A stretch of 64,000 nucleotides of DNA, taken from the NCBI GenBank assembly GCA_036925085.1, contig JAUPFP010000067.1, forward strand, positions 806,001 through 870,000, in the 5' to 3' direction. The stretch is from Brachycybe producta (taxonomy: Eukaryota; Arthropoda; Diplopoda; Playtdesmida; Andrognathidae). The position numbers and the translations under genes were made by a program. This document shows, in pieces, positions 55,240-64,000 of the stretch (its first letter is position 1; each line of letters begins with the position of its first letter). Under the pieces are notes generated by a model that did not search any database, had not been told where the DNA came from, and saw only the letters and a list, made by a program, of their open reading frames with translations.

Positions 55240-56125
55240 AATGGGAGTTCGATTATACTTTCGATTAATTATCGGACAAATGCATGTCCGACATTAGTTC
55301 CGATTAGGGATGGGACATTCGAATCCTCAAATCCCGCGAATCTTGAAAAATATTCGAGATTCGAAAACTCGAATCTTCGCGTTTTTTTCGTCTTTCGAAT
55401 CCTAACTTTAAAAAAAAACTGTTAAAAACTTTGGTAAAATTAGTTTTAATTCCATTGACGTCCAATAGAAGCGTCCAATAACAAAAAAAAACCGGCGATT
55501 GTTGCAATTTCGGTGGTATCCGGATCACCAATGGATCACCTTGTGGCCTGACCCTGAGTGTCACACTGTGTTTTTTATTATTAACTAGTGGGGTAACCCG
55601 TCATAAATGACGGGAGGAAAATTCACAGGCAATTGTGCGCGTGCGCGTCGTTTTTTCCTTTTTTTTTACTCCTTTCATTTCAATTTCAGTCACCTTCTCC
55701 CACTTTTCTCTCTCTTTCCCCCTTCTACACTTTCCAACCTTTTCCCCTCACCCCTCCCACTTTTTTCTCTCTCTCTCCCCTTCTACACTTTCCAAAGGAA
55801 GAGTTCAACATATAGTTGACCTTGAGAAGAAAAAAAAACGGTTCATTTACTCAAATTTATATAAATTCCGACGTGCTTCAATGGTTTTGTTACTCCACAC
55901 ACACACACACAGACACAGACCTGGGATATTATATATATAATAATTTAATATTTTATATTTTATTTCAGTTATTTGTATCTTCTTAATGAATAATATGGGA
56001 TGCTTATATGAAGGATTCGAGAGATTTGTGAGATTCGAAGACCTTTTAGGATTCGGATTCGGACTCGAGAAAATTTAGGATTTGTCCCACGTCTAGTTCC
56101 GATAATTAATTGACGTTCTACTGTA
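55240..56125. mobile_element. Three-level nest: pogo-like element, hAT-like element and GGGGTAACCCGTC repeat
   Basis: The outermost ends (TTCGATTAATTATCGG near 55255; CCGATAATTAATTGACGTTCTACTG to 56125) are pogo-like. Inside, 55305-56095 is the TAGGGATGGGACATTCG element flanked by a perfect 8-bp duplication GTTCCGAT (55297-55304 and 56096-56103), indicating hAT. Inside that, about 55585-55940 is the 0.5-kb GGGGTAACCCGTC repeat in a shortened form. Confidence 0.7.
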
Positions 56126-56207
56126 CATTTTTTCTAATTCGTTGAACAAGACGTTTTGTTCGATGTTGGTTTTATTTCGGCCCAGTTGGTAAGCGGCCTT
56201 AGTTTCT

Positions 56208-56413
56208 ACAGGCAATTAGAAATCGGGACAAACAGAAGTTGGCTCCGCCCTTTTTATGAGGACCGGCAACTTCTAATTGGTTTGTTGTGTGGTTCGACGT
56301 TGAAAAGGGCGGAGCGAGTGACGTCTGACTACATAACCAACCAATTAGAAGTTGCCATTCGTCATAAAAAGGACGGAGCCAACTTCTTTTCATCCCGATT
56401 TCTAATTGCTTGT
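56208..56413. mobile_element. 'ACAGGCAATTAG' foldback MITE upstream of gene G
   Basis: 206 bp, perfect 9-bp duplication TTAGTTTCT (56199-56207 and 56414-56422). It lies about 300 bp upstream of the gene G start codon and carries the GC boxes and the core. Confidence 0.88.
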
Positions 56414-56714
56414 TTAGTTTCTACATGTACCTTAGCTTATGTAAGTTTCAAACCCTTAAAACTGACGTCACCACCTGCATAATATTGAATAAATGTGGAA
56501 ATTTAAAGAGAAAAAAAAACACCTGAAAAATTTCCATAGAAATTATTGAAACTAGACGCACACACAAAAAAAACGTCATTCAGTTTCACTTTTCAAACGC
56601 TACAGTAAAAGGCTAATCTTGTAAGTAATACGTGTCATTAGTTTCAAAAAAAACATTGAAACTTTCTTATTAAATTTCAATCAAATTTATTTATAAAAAA
56701 AAAGCAGGCGAAAA

Positions 56715-59700
56715 ATGGCAAATTTGCTTATAATGTTGACATTGTCATTCCTGATTATTATGGCAATAGGGCTCCTCGATGACGTCACTTGTGCTCGAGG
56801 TACGAAGCTAATTAATAAATTATAACTTATATATTAAATATGGAAAATTGTGTATTTAATAAAACAATGTTATTATGCCCGTTGTTTAAGATGGTTTTAT
56901 GATTACCGAACTCTTAATTATTCTGTCTCTCAGAAGCAAAATTATAAGAAATTCGAAAGTGTTTTAGAAACTAGAAGGGTAGCTCAATCACTTAAAGAGT
57001 ATTTTCATGTTTGATATCTTTTATAATAAAAATTTTTTATAGACAAAAATGAACAAATATCGTCTTTTTAAAGTTGGGTAATTTTGAAACTAACATAAAA
57101 ATTTCATTTTAAAAGATATCAAACATGAAAATACCTTTAAATGATTGAGCTACCCTTCTAGTTTCTAAAACAATTTCAAATTTCTCTTAATTTTCCTCCT
57201 GAAAGACAGTATAATCAAAATTCAAGGTCCGTTTACACTTCAAAACCCACCTTGAGATGATGATTCTGTCTTATTAAGAGAAACTATAGAAAGTGTTTTA
57301 GAAACTAGAAGAGTAGTTCAATCACTTAAGGGTAGTATTATCTTTCAAAATTCACTTTTTTATGGACAAAAATAAACAAATATCGTCTTCTTAAAGTTGT
57401 ATTATTTTTTCAAACTGACGATATAAAGCTTATTTTGAAAGATGTCAACATGAAAATACATCCTTAAGTGATTGAGCTACCCTTCTAGTTTCTAAAGCAC
57501 TTTCTCTTTTGCTTCTGAAAGGACAAAATAATTCAGAGTTCGAGAAGCGTTTCCACTTTTAAATTACCGACTTTGAATGCTGTTCGATCGTAGGTCGTAA
57601 CGGAGTTTCTAACAATAACCAAGGCAGACAAAGACCGGATTATCCGAATAATTACTACGATGACGATGACGACGACAACGACAATCAACAGTTTGGTAAA
57701 TTTACTTTAATTTTAATAAAATTCCAGACTTCAAAACCATCTTTAATTGATAATTAGAATGAAATTTCAGGAAATGAAGATGACGAAGATTACGGCGATT
57801 TTGATAATAACAGACCAAAGAAAACCAGTAAAAAAAAGCGAAATTTGAACAAATTTTAAATTTGATTATCGTTAATTTTTCATAATTTTAGAACCAAAAA
57901 AAAAGCCTCAAAAAAAGCAATCGAACCAACAACGTGTTTCAAACAATCCAACGAACCAAAACGGTATAGGTAAGGAGTAGTAATACTAACTAGAGACGTC
58001 AACGGTTCGGACCCGTTAGAACCGGTTCGGTTATTGGAACCGGTTACTGGAACTGATAGAACCGGTTCGTCAATTACTGGAACTGATAGAACCGGTTCGT
58101 CAATTACTGGAACTGACAGAACTGGTTCGCCAATTACTGGAACTGATAGAACCGGTTCGCCAATAACTGGAACTGATTGAACCAGTTCGCCAGTATAGGT
58201 CGAACTAATAAAAACTGGTTCGAAACAAGTAAATTCGGTTCTATCCTTGACCATGGCACTTCTAAGTTCTAACTAATATGTACTGACTGCACAAATCTTC
58301 TGATCCATATTGGGAACCGGTTCTCATCAGTTTGTCGATCTTAATGCGAAACAGCAAATTGATTAAACCGGTTCTGAACCGAGTAGAAACAGCTTGGGTT
58401 CTACCCGTTGCCACCAGTATACCCATCAAGCTGACAAAACAGAAACTCAAGTGTTTCGAGACAAATTGGCAACAATTCTGTAACATTTCTGCAACTTTTG
58501 TGTTTTGTTTTTATTTTGTCTGCAATTTTACAAACTATTACAATGTCCAACCGCAAGTCGGTAAAGATAAAAGAGGTTCGTGTTTTGTCTCGGTATTATG
58601 CAACATTTTGTCAATTGTTGTTTGTGCAAGTGTGCACTTAGTGTGCAAATTACGTGCAATTTACGTAGGACAGCTATTGGAAACACAAAACAAAACTCAT
58701 ATCACAAATGTGTTGTAGTTTTGTCTTGAATACTGCTGACATTTGTTTCAGTTTTGTTTTGTTTTCAAAATCTGTTTTTTTTTTCTGACGTTTTTGTTGT
58801 GTTTTTACAACAAAAACGTCAGAAAAAGCAGATTCTCAAACTCATGTTGCATTTTTGTTGTGTTTTTGTCTCTCAAACTCAAGTTGCACTTTTGTTGTGT
58901 TTTTGTCTCTCAAACTCATGTTGCACTTTTGTTGTGTTTTTGTCTCTCAAACTCAAGTTGCATTTTTGTTGTGTTTTTGTCTCTCAAACTCATGTTGCAC
59001 TTTTGTTGTGTTTTTGTCTCTCAAACTCATGTTGCACTTTTGTTGTGTTTTTGTCTCTCAAACTCATGTTGCACTTTTGTTGTGTTTTTGTCTCTCAAAC
59101 TCATGTTGTACTTTTGTCAGCTTGATGTGGACCCGGCCTATGATCACATTTTGGTTTATTTTTTCTTTTGTTTATTTTGAATTTGGCGGCCATTTTAAAG
59201 CCTATAAAAAATAAATAAATTGACTAAATTTGTAAATTTATGAAGTCAAATTTTGCTTTAAAAGGACAGAACGTCTACCCTCAACATCTGCAAAATCAAA
59301 ACGGTAATATTAATTTTACCTTTGAACAAATCGAAATTTAAATATTCAACCAATTCATTCGTTTGTATAATTTGTGTTGTCGCTTAGCATTCTACAATGG
59401 CCAACAAGGAGGAGGAGGAGGCTACCAAAGACAACCTCCAGCAAATGTTGCTAGTAAGTACTTTACAGAATCACAATGTCTCAATGCCTGGATGCATTTG
59501 AGGCTATTTTACGCCCAATGTATAGTCGGCTTCAGGAGCGCGCCAGCATTATTACTTCATAAGATAAAATTTCAAATATTGCATGCTATATGTGTTAATA
59601 TCTAATTAGAAATTCCACCGGTGGACCATTTCAGTTGTAACAGATTTAACTACGTTTCTATTTGTGGCCAACAATGTACCGTTAAGAGAAAAGGTTACAT

Positions 59701-59875
59701 ATCGGAATGTTATCCCGTAGAAAGAATGAACGGAAGAATCATTCCGGTTACATTCTGCATTTGTTTCCGTTTTCAACCTGCTAATAAGATCCGAAAGACC
59801 AACAGGAACAACAACAACAACAACAATAAGAAGAAGAAAAACCAAACTGGAAAGTCGAACTCCAGAAGAAATTAA
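56715..59875 (+). CDS. Gene G: secreted CS-alpha-beta-like precursor with acidic and basic linker exons
   Basis: Exons 56715-56799 (signal MANLLIMLTLSFLIIMAIG..DDVTC), 57594-57695 (N/Q then a DDDDDD run), 57771-57827 (acidic, ends RPKKT), 57892-57963 (K/Q-rich), 59265-59303 (GQNVYPQHLQNQN), 59388-59453 (FYNGQQGGGGGYQRQ) and 59610-59875, all phase 1, about 228 residues. The last exon has C-x8-C-x3-C-x10-C-x15-C-x-C (CNRFNYVSIC .. FCIC), then a strongly basic tail with poly-N and K/R runs. A GTAAGT donor at 56621 and the GCAG acceptor at 56706 suggest a 5' UTR intron as in the other genes. I see no clear TATA box. AATAAA at 60332. The 1.3-kb intron after exon 4 is filled with minisatellites, and an extra exon there cannot be excluded. 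Confidence 0.83.
56951..57505. mobile_element. Two complete 'TTAGAAACTAGAAGGGTAGCT' foldback MITEs side by side
   Basis: 56951-57180 and 57288-57505, both in gene G intron 1. Each shows the full inverted arms (TTAGAAACTAGAAG..GTAG..TCAATCACTTAA and its complement). They are the best-preserved members in the window and define the family ends. Confidence 0.8.
58012..58200. repeat. 30-bp minisatellite 'GGAACTGATAGAACCGGTTCG'
   Basis: About five to six units with an exact 30-bp period (unit starts near 58051, 58081, 58111, 58141 and 58171). It lies in a gene G intron. A minus-strand frame across it gives a 10-residue repeat but has no start or splice context. Confidence 0.85.
58840..59118. repeat. 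37-bp minisatellite 'CTCAAACTCATGTTGCACTT'
   Basis: Seven to eight head-to-tail units, period 37 bp (for example unit starts near 58873 and 58910), alternating CATG/CAAG variants, in a gene G intron. The period is not a multiple of three, so all three frames stay open and give leucine/phenylalanine/cysteine-rich pseudo-proteins. Single related units recur after the gene at 60225-60260, together with homologous flanking DNA (58440-58800 compared with 59900-60230). Confidence 0.85.
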
Positions 59876-59879
59876 AGGC

Positions 59880-60265
59880 CGGATCCACATCAAGCTGACA
59901 AAATGCAAATAAAACAGAAACTCAATTGTTTCGAGACACATTTGCGACAATTCTAAAACACATTTGTGTTTTTATTTTGTCTGCAATTTCAAAAAACTAT
60001 TCCATGTCCCTTCATTATGCAACATTTTTGTCAACTTTTGTCTGTCCAGTTGTGGACAGTTGCGTAGTTTACGGTAGGACCAGCTATAGAAACCAAAAAA
60101 ACAAAACCCAAATTTGTGTTTTGTCACAAATATGTTGTGATTTTGTCTTGAGTAGTAAATACTGCTGGCAGTTGTTTCTGTTTTGTTTTGAAAATCGCCT
60201 TTTTCTGGCGTTTTTGTTGTGTTTTTGTCTGGATCTCATGTTGCACTTTTGTCAGTTTTATTTTT
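59880..60265. repeat. Duplicate of gene G intron sequence in its 3' UTR region
   Basis: This stretch (ATCAAGCTGACAAAATGC, ACAAATTGGCAACAATTCTG-type blocks, GTCTGCAATTT) resembles 58425-58810 in order and content. An intron segment and the 3' UTR are therefore copies of one mobile or duplicated sequence. It bears the 37-bp motif once. Confidence 0.55.
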
Positions 60266-60394
60266 GTGTGCCTTTGAAATTTGAACTATGTAGCTTTTTG
60301 TATTGTTTACATTGTATCATTATTTGTTGCAAATAAAGTTTGCAAATTTTCAATGGAAATTTGCTCTTGAGTATCGTAAAAATCATAGAAGGGC

Positions 60395-60790
60395 CATTAA
60401 GTACGTGCTAATTTTTCTGATTGCTCTAAATCATTTTTAATCAGAGTTCTCTTAACTTTTGTTGGACGGTGTTTTAGTCCTATGAGACTTAACATGGAGT
60501 TAAAAAACGTACGATTTTAAACGTTATTAAAAAATAGAAGGACCTTTTTAAAATTTATAAAAAGGAAACATCGTGAAGCCAATACATGAATGTATGTGCT
60601 AATTATTTTGTTATTGTTCTAAATCAGTTTTAACGAGAGTTTTTCAAATGTTTGTGGGACGGTTTTTGATCCTATGGGATTTAACATGGGGTTGAAAAAA
60701 CGAACGACTTTGAACCTTGTTTAAAAATAGAAGGACCTTTTCAAAAATTATATAAATCGAGCACGTGAAGAACAATAGTTTTTATTGCAT
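60395..60790. repeat. Two tandem copies of a roughly 195-bp sequence
   Basis: 60395-60593 and 60594-60780 share GTGCTAATT..GTT.TAAATC.TTTT, GGGACGG.TTT..GATCCTATG.GA.TTAACATGG, AATAGAAGGACCTTTT and the end AT.GTGAAG. The copies are clearly diverged from each other. No frame. Confidence 0.65.
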
Positions 60791-61193
60791 TTTGCGCTTT
60801 ACTGTATTTGAATTGAGCGATTGTGAGGCGATTTCTTCCAGTTTTAGTAACACCATATAAGAACACTCATTTGTCTCGTTGTCGTCTGCTCAAAACAACA
60901 AGATGGACGTCCATCTAGGCTCTTAAATATGGACCATCTTTATGGCAGCGCCGTTCACTTTTTTACTCGCTTTTATAATTTGTTTCTTTGTCCACCTTCT
61001 GAAATATAATTGAAAATATAATCCACGCTGAACGGGGTTTTGAACCCTTGACCAACTTAGACCAGCATAACCAATGGGCTCAGAAACTAACCCACTATAC
61101 ACCAACAACATGAGACACGATTGCATCTTGTTTTACTTTTTAGACCCTTTTTTATAAAAGCGAAACATCACAAAAAACATGTTTTGTGTTATC

Positions 61194-61399
61194 AGGGACA
61201 ATTAGAAATCGGGACAAACAGAAGTTGGCTCCGCCCTTTTTATGACGACCAGCAACTTCTAATTGGTTGGTTATGTAGTGTGACGACACATGCTCCGCCC
61301 TTTTCAACGTCGAACCACACAAAAAACCAATTAGAAGTTGCCGTTCGTCATAAAAATGGCAGAACCAACTTCTGTTTGTCCCGATTTCTAATTGCCTGG
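61194..61399. mobile_element. 'ACAGGCAATTAG' foldback MITE, 3'-most copy
   Basis: Palindrome from about GGGACAATTAG to CTAATTGCCTGG. The ends and target site are degraded and the core reads TGACGACA, so it is an older copy. Confidence 0.75.
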
Positions 61400-61447
61400 C
61401 TATAGGTCCGGGTTCCCCCCCCCCACATTTTAGTAAAACTCAAGGTG

Positions 61448-62085
61448 GCTGAATAGATGCTTATTTTGTTTTTGTCTCACCAGACGGCGCCACTGCAGTG
61501 GCTAATGCTATGCTTCATTCAACGTTTTTTATATAATTTGGACGCAAAAACGTGAAGCGAACGTTTTTTTTAGAAACATTACGAAAAAAAAGTCAAATTA
61601 TTTTCAAAACTAGAATGGTAAATGTTTTATTTTTCAACGCAATATTTTTTTTAAATAAACAATTTTATAGTTCAGTTTGAAAAATGACTCAGTTTTTTTT
61701 TTTTAGTTTTTCCATTGAAATTTCATGAAAAAACTATTTTCGCCTAGTTTTCAAACTGTCATAAAAAGTTTATTTTGAAAGATATATTCATCAAACAAAC
61801 TTTTAGCATTATCACCAGCTATTCTAGTTTCTAAAACACTGATTTTTTTTCGTAATGTTTTTTTGTGAAAAAAATTTGCTTGAAAAATATATATTTTCTC
61901 AATAACTGCAGTGGCGACATCTGGTGGGACCTTAAGGGTATTTTGAACTTGATTTTCAAAATGATCCAACTTTAAGCAGACACAATTTTTAATTTTTTCT
62001 TCAAAAATGATTTCAACATAAAAAAAATACCTATAAATGATTGAGCTACCCTTCTAGTTTCTAAAATAGTTTCTAGTTTCTCTTG
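61448..62085. mobile_element. Large GACGGCGCCACTGCAGTGGC MITE and an adjoining foldback fragment
   Basis: 61448-61935 spans both flanks of the element described at 43440 (left GGTGGCTGAATAG..GGCGCCACTGCAGTGGC, right CTGCAGTGGCGACATCTGG) with the TCAAAACTAGAATGGTAAA foldback core between. 61925-62085 is a right half of the TTAGAAACTAGAAGG family. Confidence 0.55.
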
Positions 62086-62264
62086 ATTTTGCTCCTAAAA
62101 AACAAAATATCGAAAATCAGCTATCCATAATGGATCATTTTCACCATACATGTATAGTAGTAGGCCTATATTGGTAACGACTCTCGAAAAAACAACGGAG
62201 AACTACGCGCCATCTAGTGAGGATAAATAGCAACATCACCCATAGTACACTGTACACCAATAAC

Positions 62265-62690
62265 AAACCAATATAAAAATAGAGGTAGCTCAACTAAAAG
62301 CTCTCCCTGTAGAGCATTTTGTGGCAAACCTGTGCGGCCAATAGATGGCGCAAACTGTACTTAGTGCTTCAATTACCATACGACTCAATGAACATAAAAA
62401 AATGAAAGACATTTTAAGCAAAATGGCTTAATTTTAGCTTAAAAAAAAAGACGATTCTTCACTCGTTCTCGGCGTTTCTTTTCTCTCCTAACACTTAGTT
62501 GGAATTTTTGCTTTACCTTCAAACCAATATAAAAATAGAGGTAGCTCAACTAAGAGCTCTACCAATAGAGCACTCCGTACCAAAGCAGTGTGCGGCCAAT
62601 AGATGGCGCCACCTTAAGTCTCATCTCAATTACAAAACAATTCAATAAAAATGAAAGGCCTTATAAAAAAAAAACAGATTCATAGTTTTC
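62265..62690. repeat. Two direct copies of a short repeat with tRNA-like box motifs (minus strand)
   Basis: 62270-62400 and 62522-62645 share CCAATATAAAAATAGAGGTAG, GCTCAACTAA.AGCTCT and GCGGCCAATAGATGGCGC. Read on the minus strand, TGCTCTATTGGTAGAGCTC resembles a polymerase III A box region and GGTTTGAAGG a weak B box. It may be a tRNA-derived SINE head. I do not claim a tRNA gene. Confidence 0.3.
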
Positions 62691-64000
62691 TTTATAAAAA
62701 TAAATATCAAAATTAACGATGATATTTATCATATATTTTGGAATAAAAATCACCCTGAAAAGAGGCTAAAAATAGAGATCACTCACCCAACTCTTTTTCT
62801 TGCTAACATGGAAGAGACAATTTCCCGCCATTGCAACCAAATGCAAATCGCGTTAAATAAACCAAATAAAATGAAAAATTAACTTCTAGACGCGATTTTC
62901 ACGATTAAAAGCCTTGCAAAAGTTGTTACTGTACATTATACTGGACGGTCCACACACAAAACATAGCTAAAAACACTTAAAAAGTCATTAAATTAACACT
63001 TAAATGAACACACAAACAAAAATACCACCTTGTTATTGGCAATGGTGCCAGATAATTAGCATTGGCGTTACAATATTTTACAATGTAAATAAATGCGTCT
63101 AGTTAAATAAAAAATAATTACAAAAACAAAATAGAACATTTTCAAGAGTTGTTTTGTGAATCATCGTCCATTTTATATAATTAATTAATTACCAATGTCA
63201 ATTACAAGAATTTGACATTTGTTGTGGGGGGAAAAAATAAAAATTCGTGCAACACTGCAAGATTTTTAATGGTAATGCGCTGCTGCCCGCTATTACAGCT
63301 GCCCCTGCAATCCACGAATTAAACAGCTTATCTTCGAACTCAGAAGCAAAATTAAGAAAAACTAGGAAGTGGTTTAAGATCTAGAAGAGTACCTAAGTAG
63401 CTCGGGTATTTTCATATTGATATATTTCAAAATAAACTTTATATAGACAAACATAGATCAAAATCCCATAAAAAGTTTATTTTGAAAGATACCAACATGA
63501 AATTATCATAAGAGTGATTGAGCTACCCCTTCTAGTTTCTAAACTACTTTAAAGTTACTCTTTCTTTTGCACCAGAAAGAATAATCACATTTCGAGAGGC
63601 GTTTTTACACTTTAAAATAAATTTAACCGATTATCAGTTTCGTCTTAAAAGAAATTAAAATATACCGAGAAATGTAATCATTTTTTGTTATCCGGTTTCC
63701 ACTAAATAAATCAAATAATATGTGAAATTTATCATGAGTGTTTTAATAAATTCCCGTCATATGAGAAAATCGGTTCATGGAAGCGTTAAAAACAATTATT
63801 TTCCTTAAAAATTATTAAAAAATAATAAATTTTGTTACATAAAACTACCAGAACTTATAACCCCCATAATAAGAATAATTGAAATTAATATCTGTACAAT
63901 AATTACAAAACACAAACACAAAAACAGAAAAAAAGCGTATTTTAAAACAAAGAGGGGGGGGGGGGATGATTTGAATGGGGACAAATCTCGCTAAGATAAA
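62690..64000. other. Right edge of the window, no gene recognised
   Basis: A/T-rich DNA. A copy of the TTAGAAACTAGAAG foldback family lies at about 63350-63550 (arms GTTTAAGATCTAGAAGAGTA and CTACCCCTTCTAGTTTC). A poly-G run of 13 is near 63954. No signal-peptide exon or cysteine exon was found, so the gene cluster may end at G or resume beyond the window. Confidence 0.45.

Noticed and set aside
57880-58254. Minus-strand frame with a 10-residue repeat
   Set aside because: Produced by a 30-bp minisatellite in a gene G intron. No signal peptide or splice partner.
58743-59214. Three overlapping open frames giving Leu/Phe/Cys-rich, membrane-like proteins
   Set aside because: They come from a 37-bp minisatellite inside an intron. 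A period not divisible by three keeps all frames open, and no splice or start context fits.
1-64000. CRISPR arrays, bacterial genes, rRNA or tRNA genes
   Set aside because: The regular repeats found are minisatellites or MITEs. No convincing RNA gene fold was seen, and the gene structure is that of an animal genome.

Overview
The window is animal genomic DNA: strongly A+T-rich, with GT..AG introns, upstream TATA boxes, AATAAA signals and very many small foldback transposons (MITEs). Nothing in it names a species. The features fit a repeat-rich, probably aquatic invertebrate, and that is inference. There are no bacterial operons, rRNA, tRNA or CRISPR arrays that I can support.

The main content is a cluster of paralogous secreted-peptide genes, all on the + strand, called here A (5111-6194), B (17256-18347), C (29404-30818), D (32773-38268), E (41529-45009), F (50335-53667) and G (56715-59875). 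Each starts with an exon holding one signal peptide that ends in a motif like G-L-L-D-D-V-x-C. Several tiny exons follow and encode an N/Q/G/S-rich linker. In C to G a last exon carries a six-cysteine domain with spacing C-x8-C-x3-C-x9/10-C-x13/15-C-x-C. That is the cysteine signature of the CS-alpha-beta (defensin) fold. Every intron inside the coding regions is phase 1, so linker exons can be added, lost or swapped without changing frame, and this has visibly happened. D carries four copies of a two-exon module, F is built from exons also found in D and in A/B/C, C has two cysteine domains, and E ends in an 8-residue repeat.

The left half (1-30426) is a tandem segmental duplication with a unit of about 12.15 kb: one partial and two full units. 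The right edge of the unit falls inside the last exon of the C-type gene. Only the last copy (C) therefore keeps its cysteine domains, while A and B end in a short new tail. Each full unit also holds a second kind of gene on the minus strand, M (6900-9454 and 19054-21608): a cysteine-free Gly/His/Ser-rich secreted peptide, also made of phase-1 exons and facing A or B tail to tail.

The rest is mostly non-autonomous transposons. One foldback family of about 205 bp makes 9-bp target duplications and carries TGACGTCA. Several hAT-type elements have 8-bp target duplications. Another very common foldback family shares a 'TTAGAAACTAGAAGGGTAG' terminus, and there are nested insertions at 45290-46278 and 55240-56125. 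Filled and empty sites between paralogous copies let the duplications be ordered in time. The function of the peptides is not shown by sequence. Immune effector is the leading guess from the fold, with venom, mucus or adhesive roles as alternatives.
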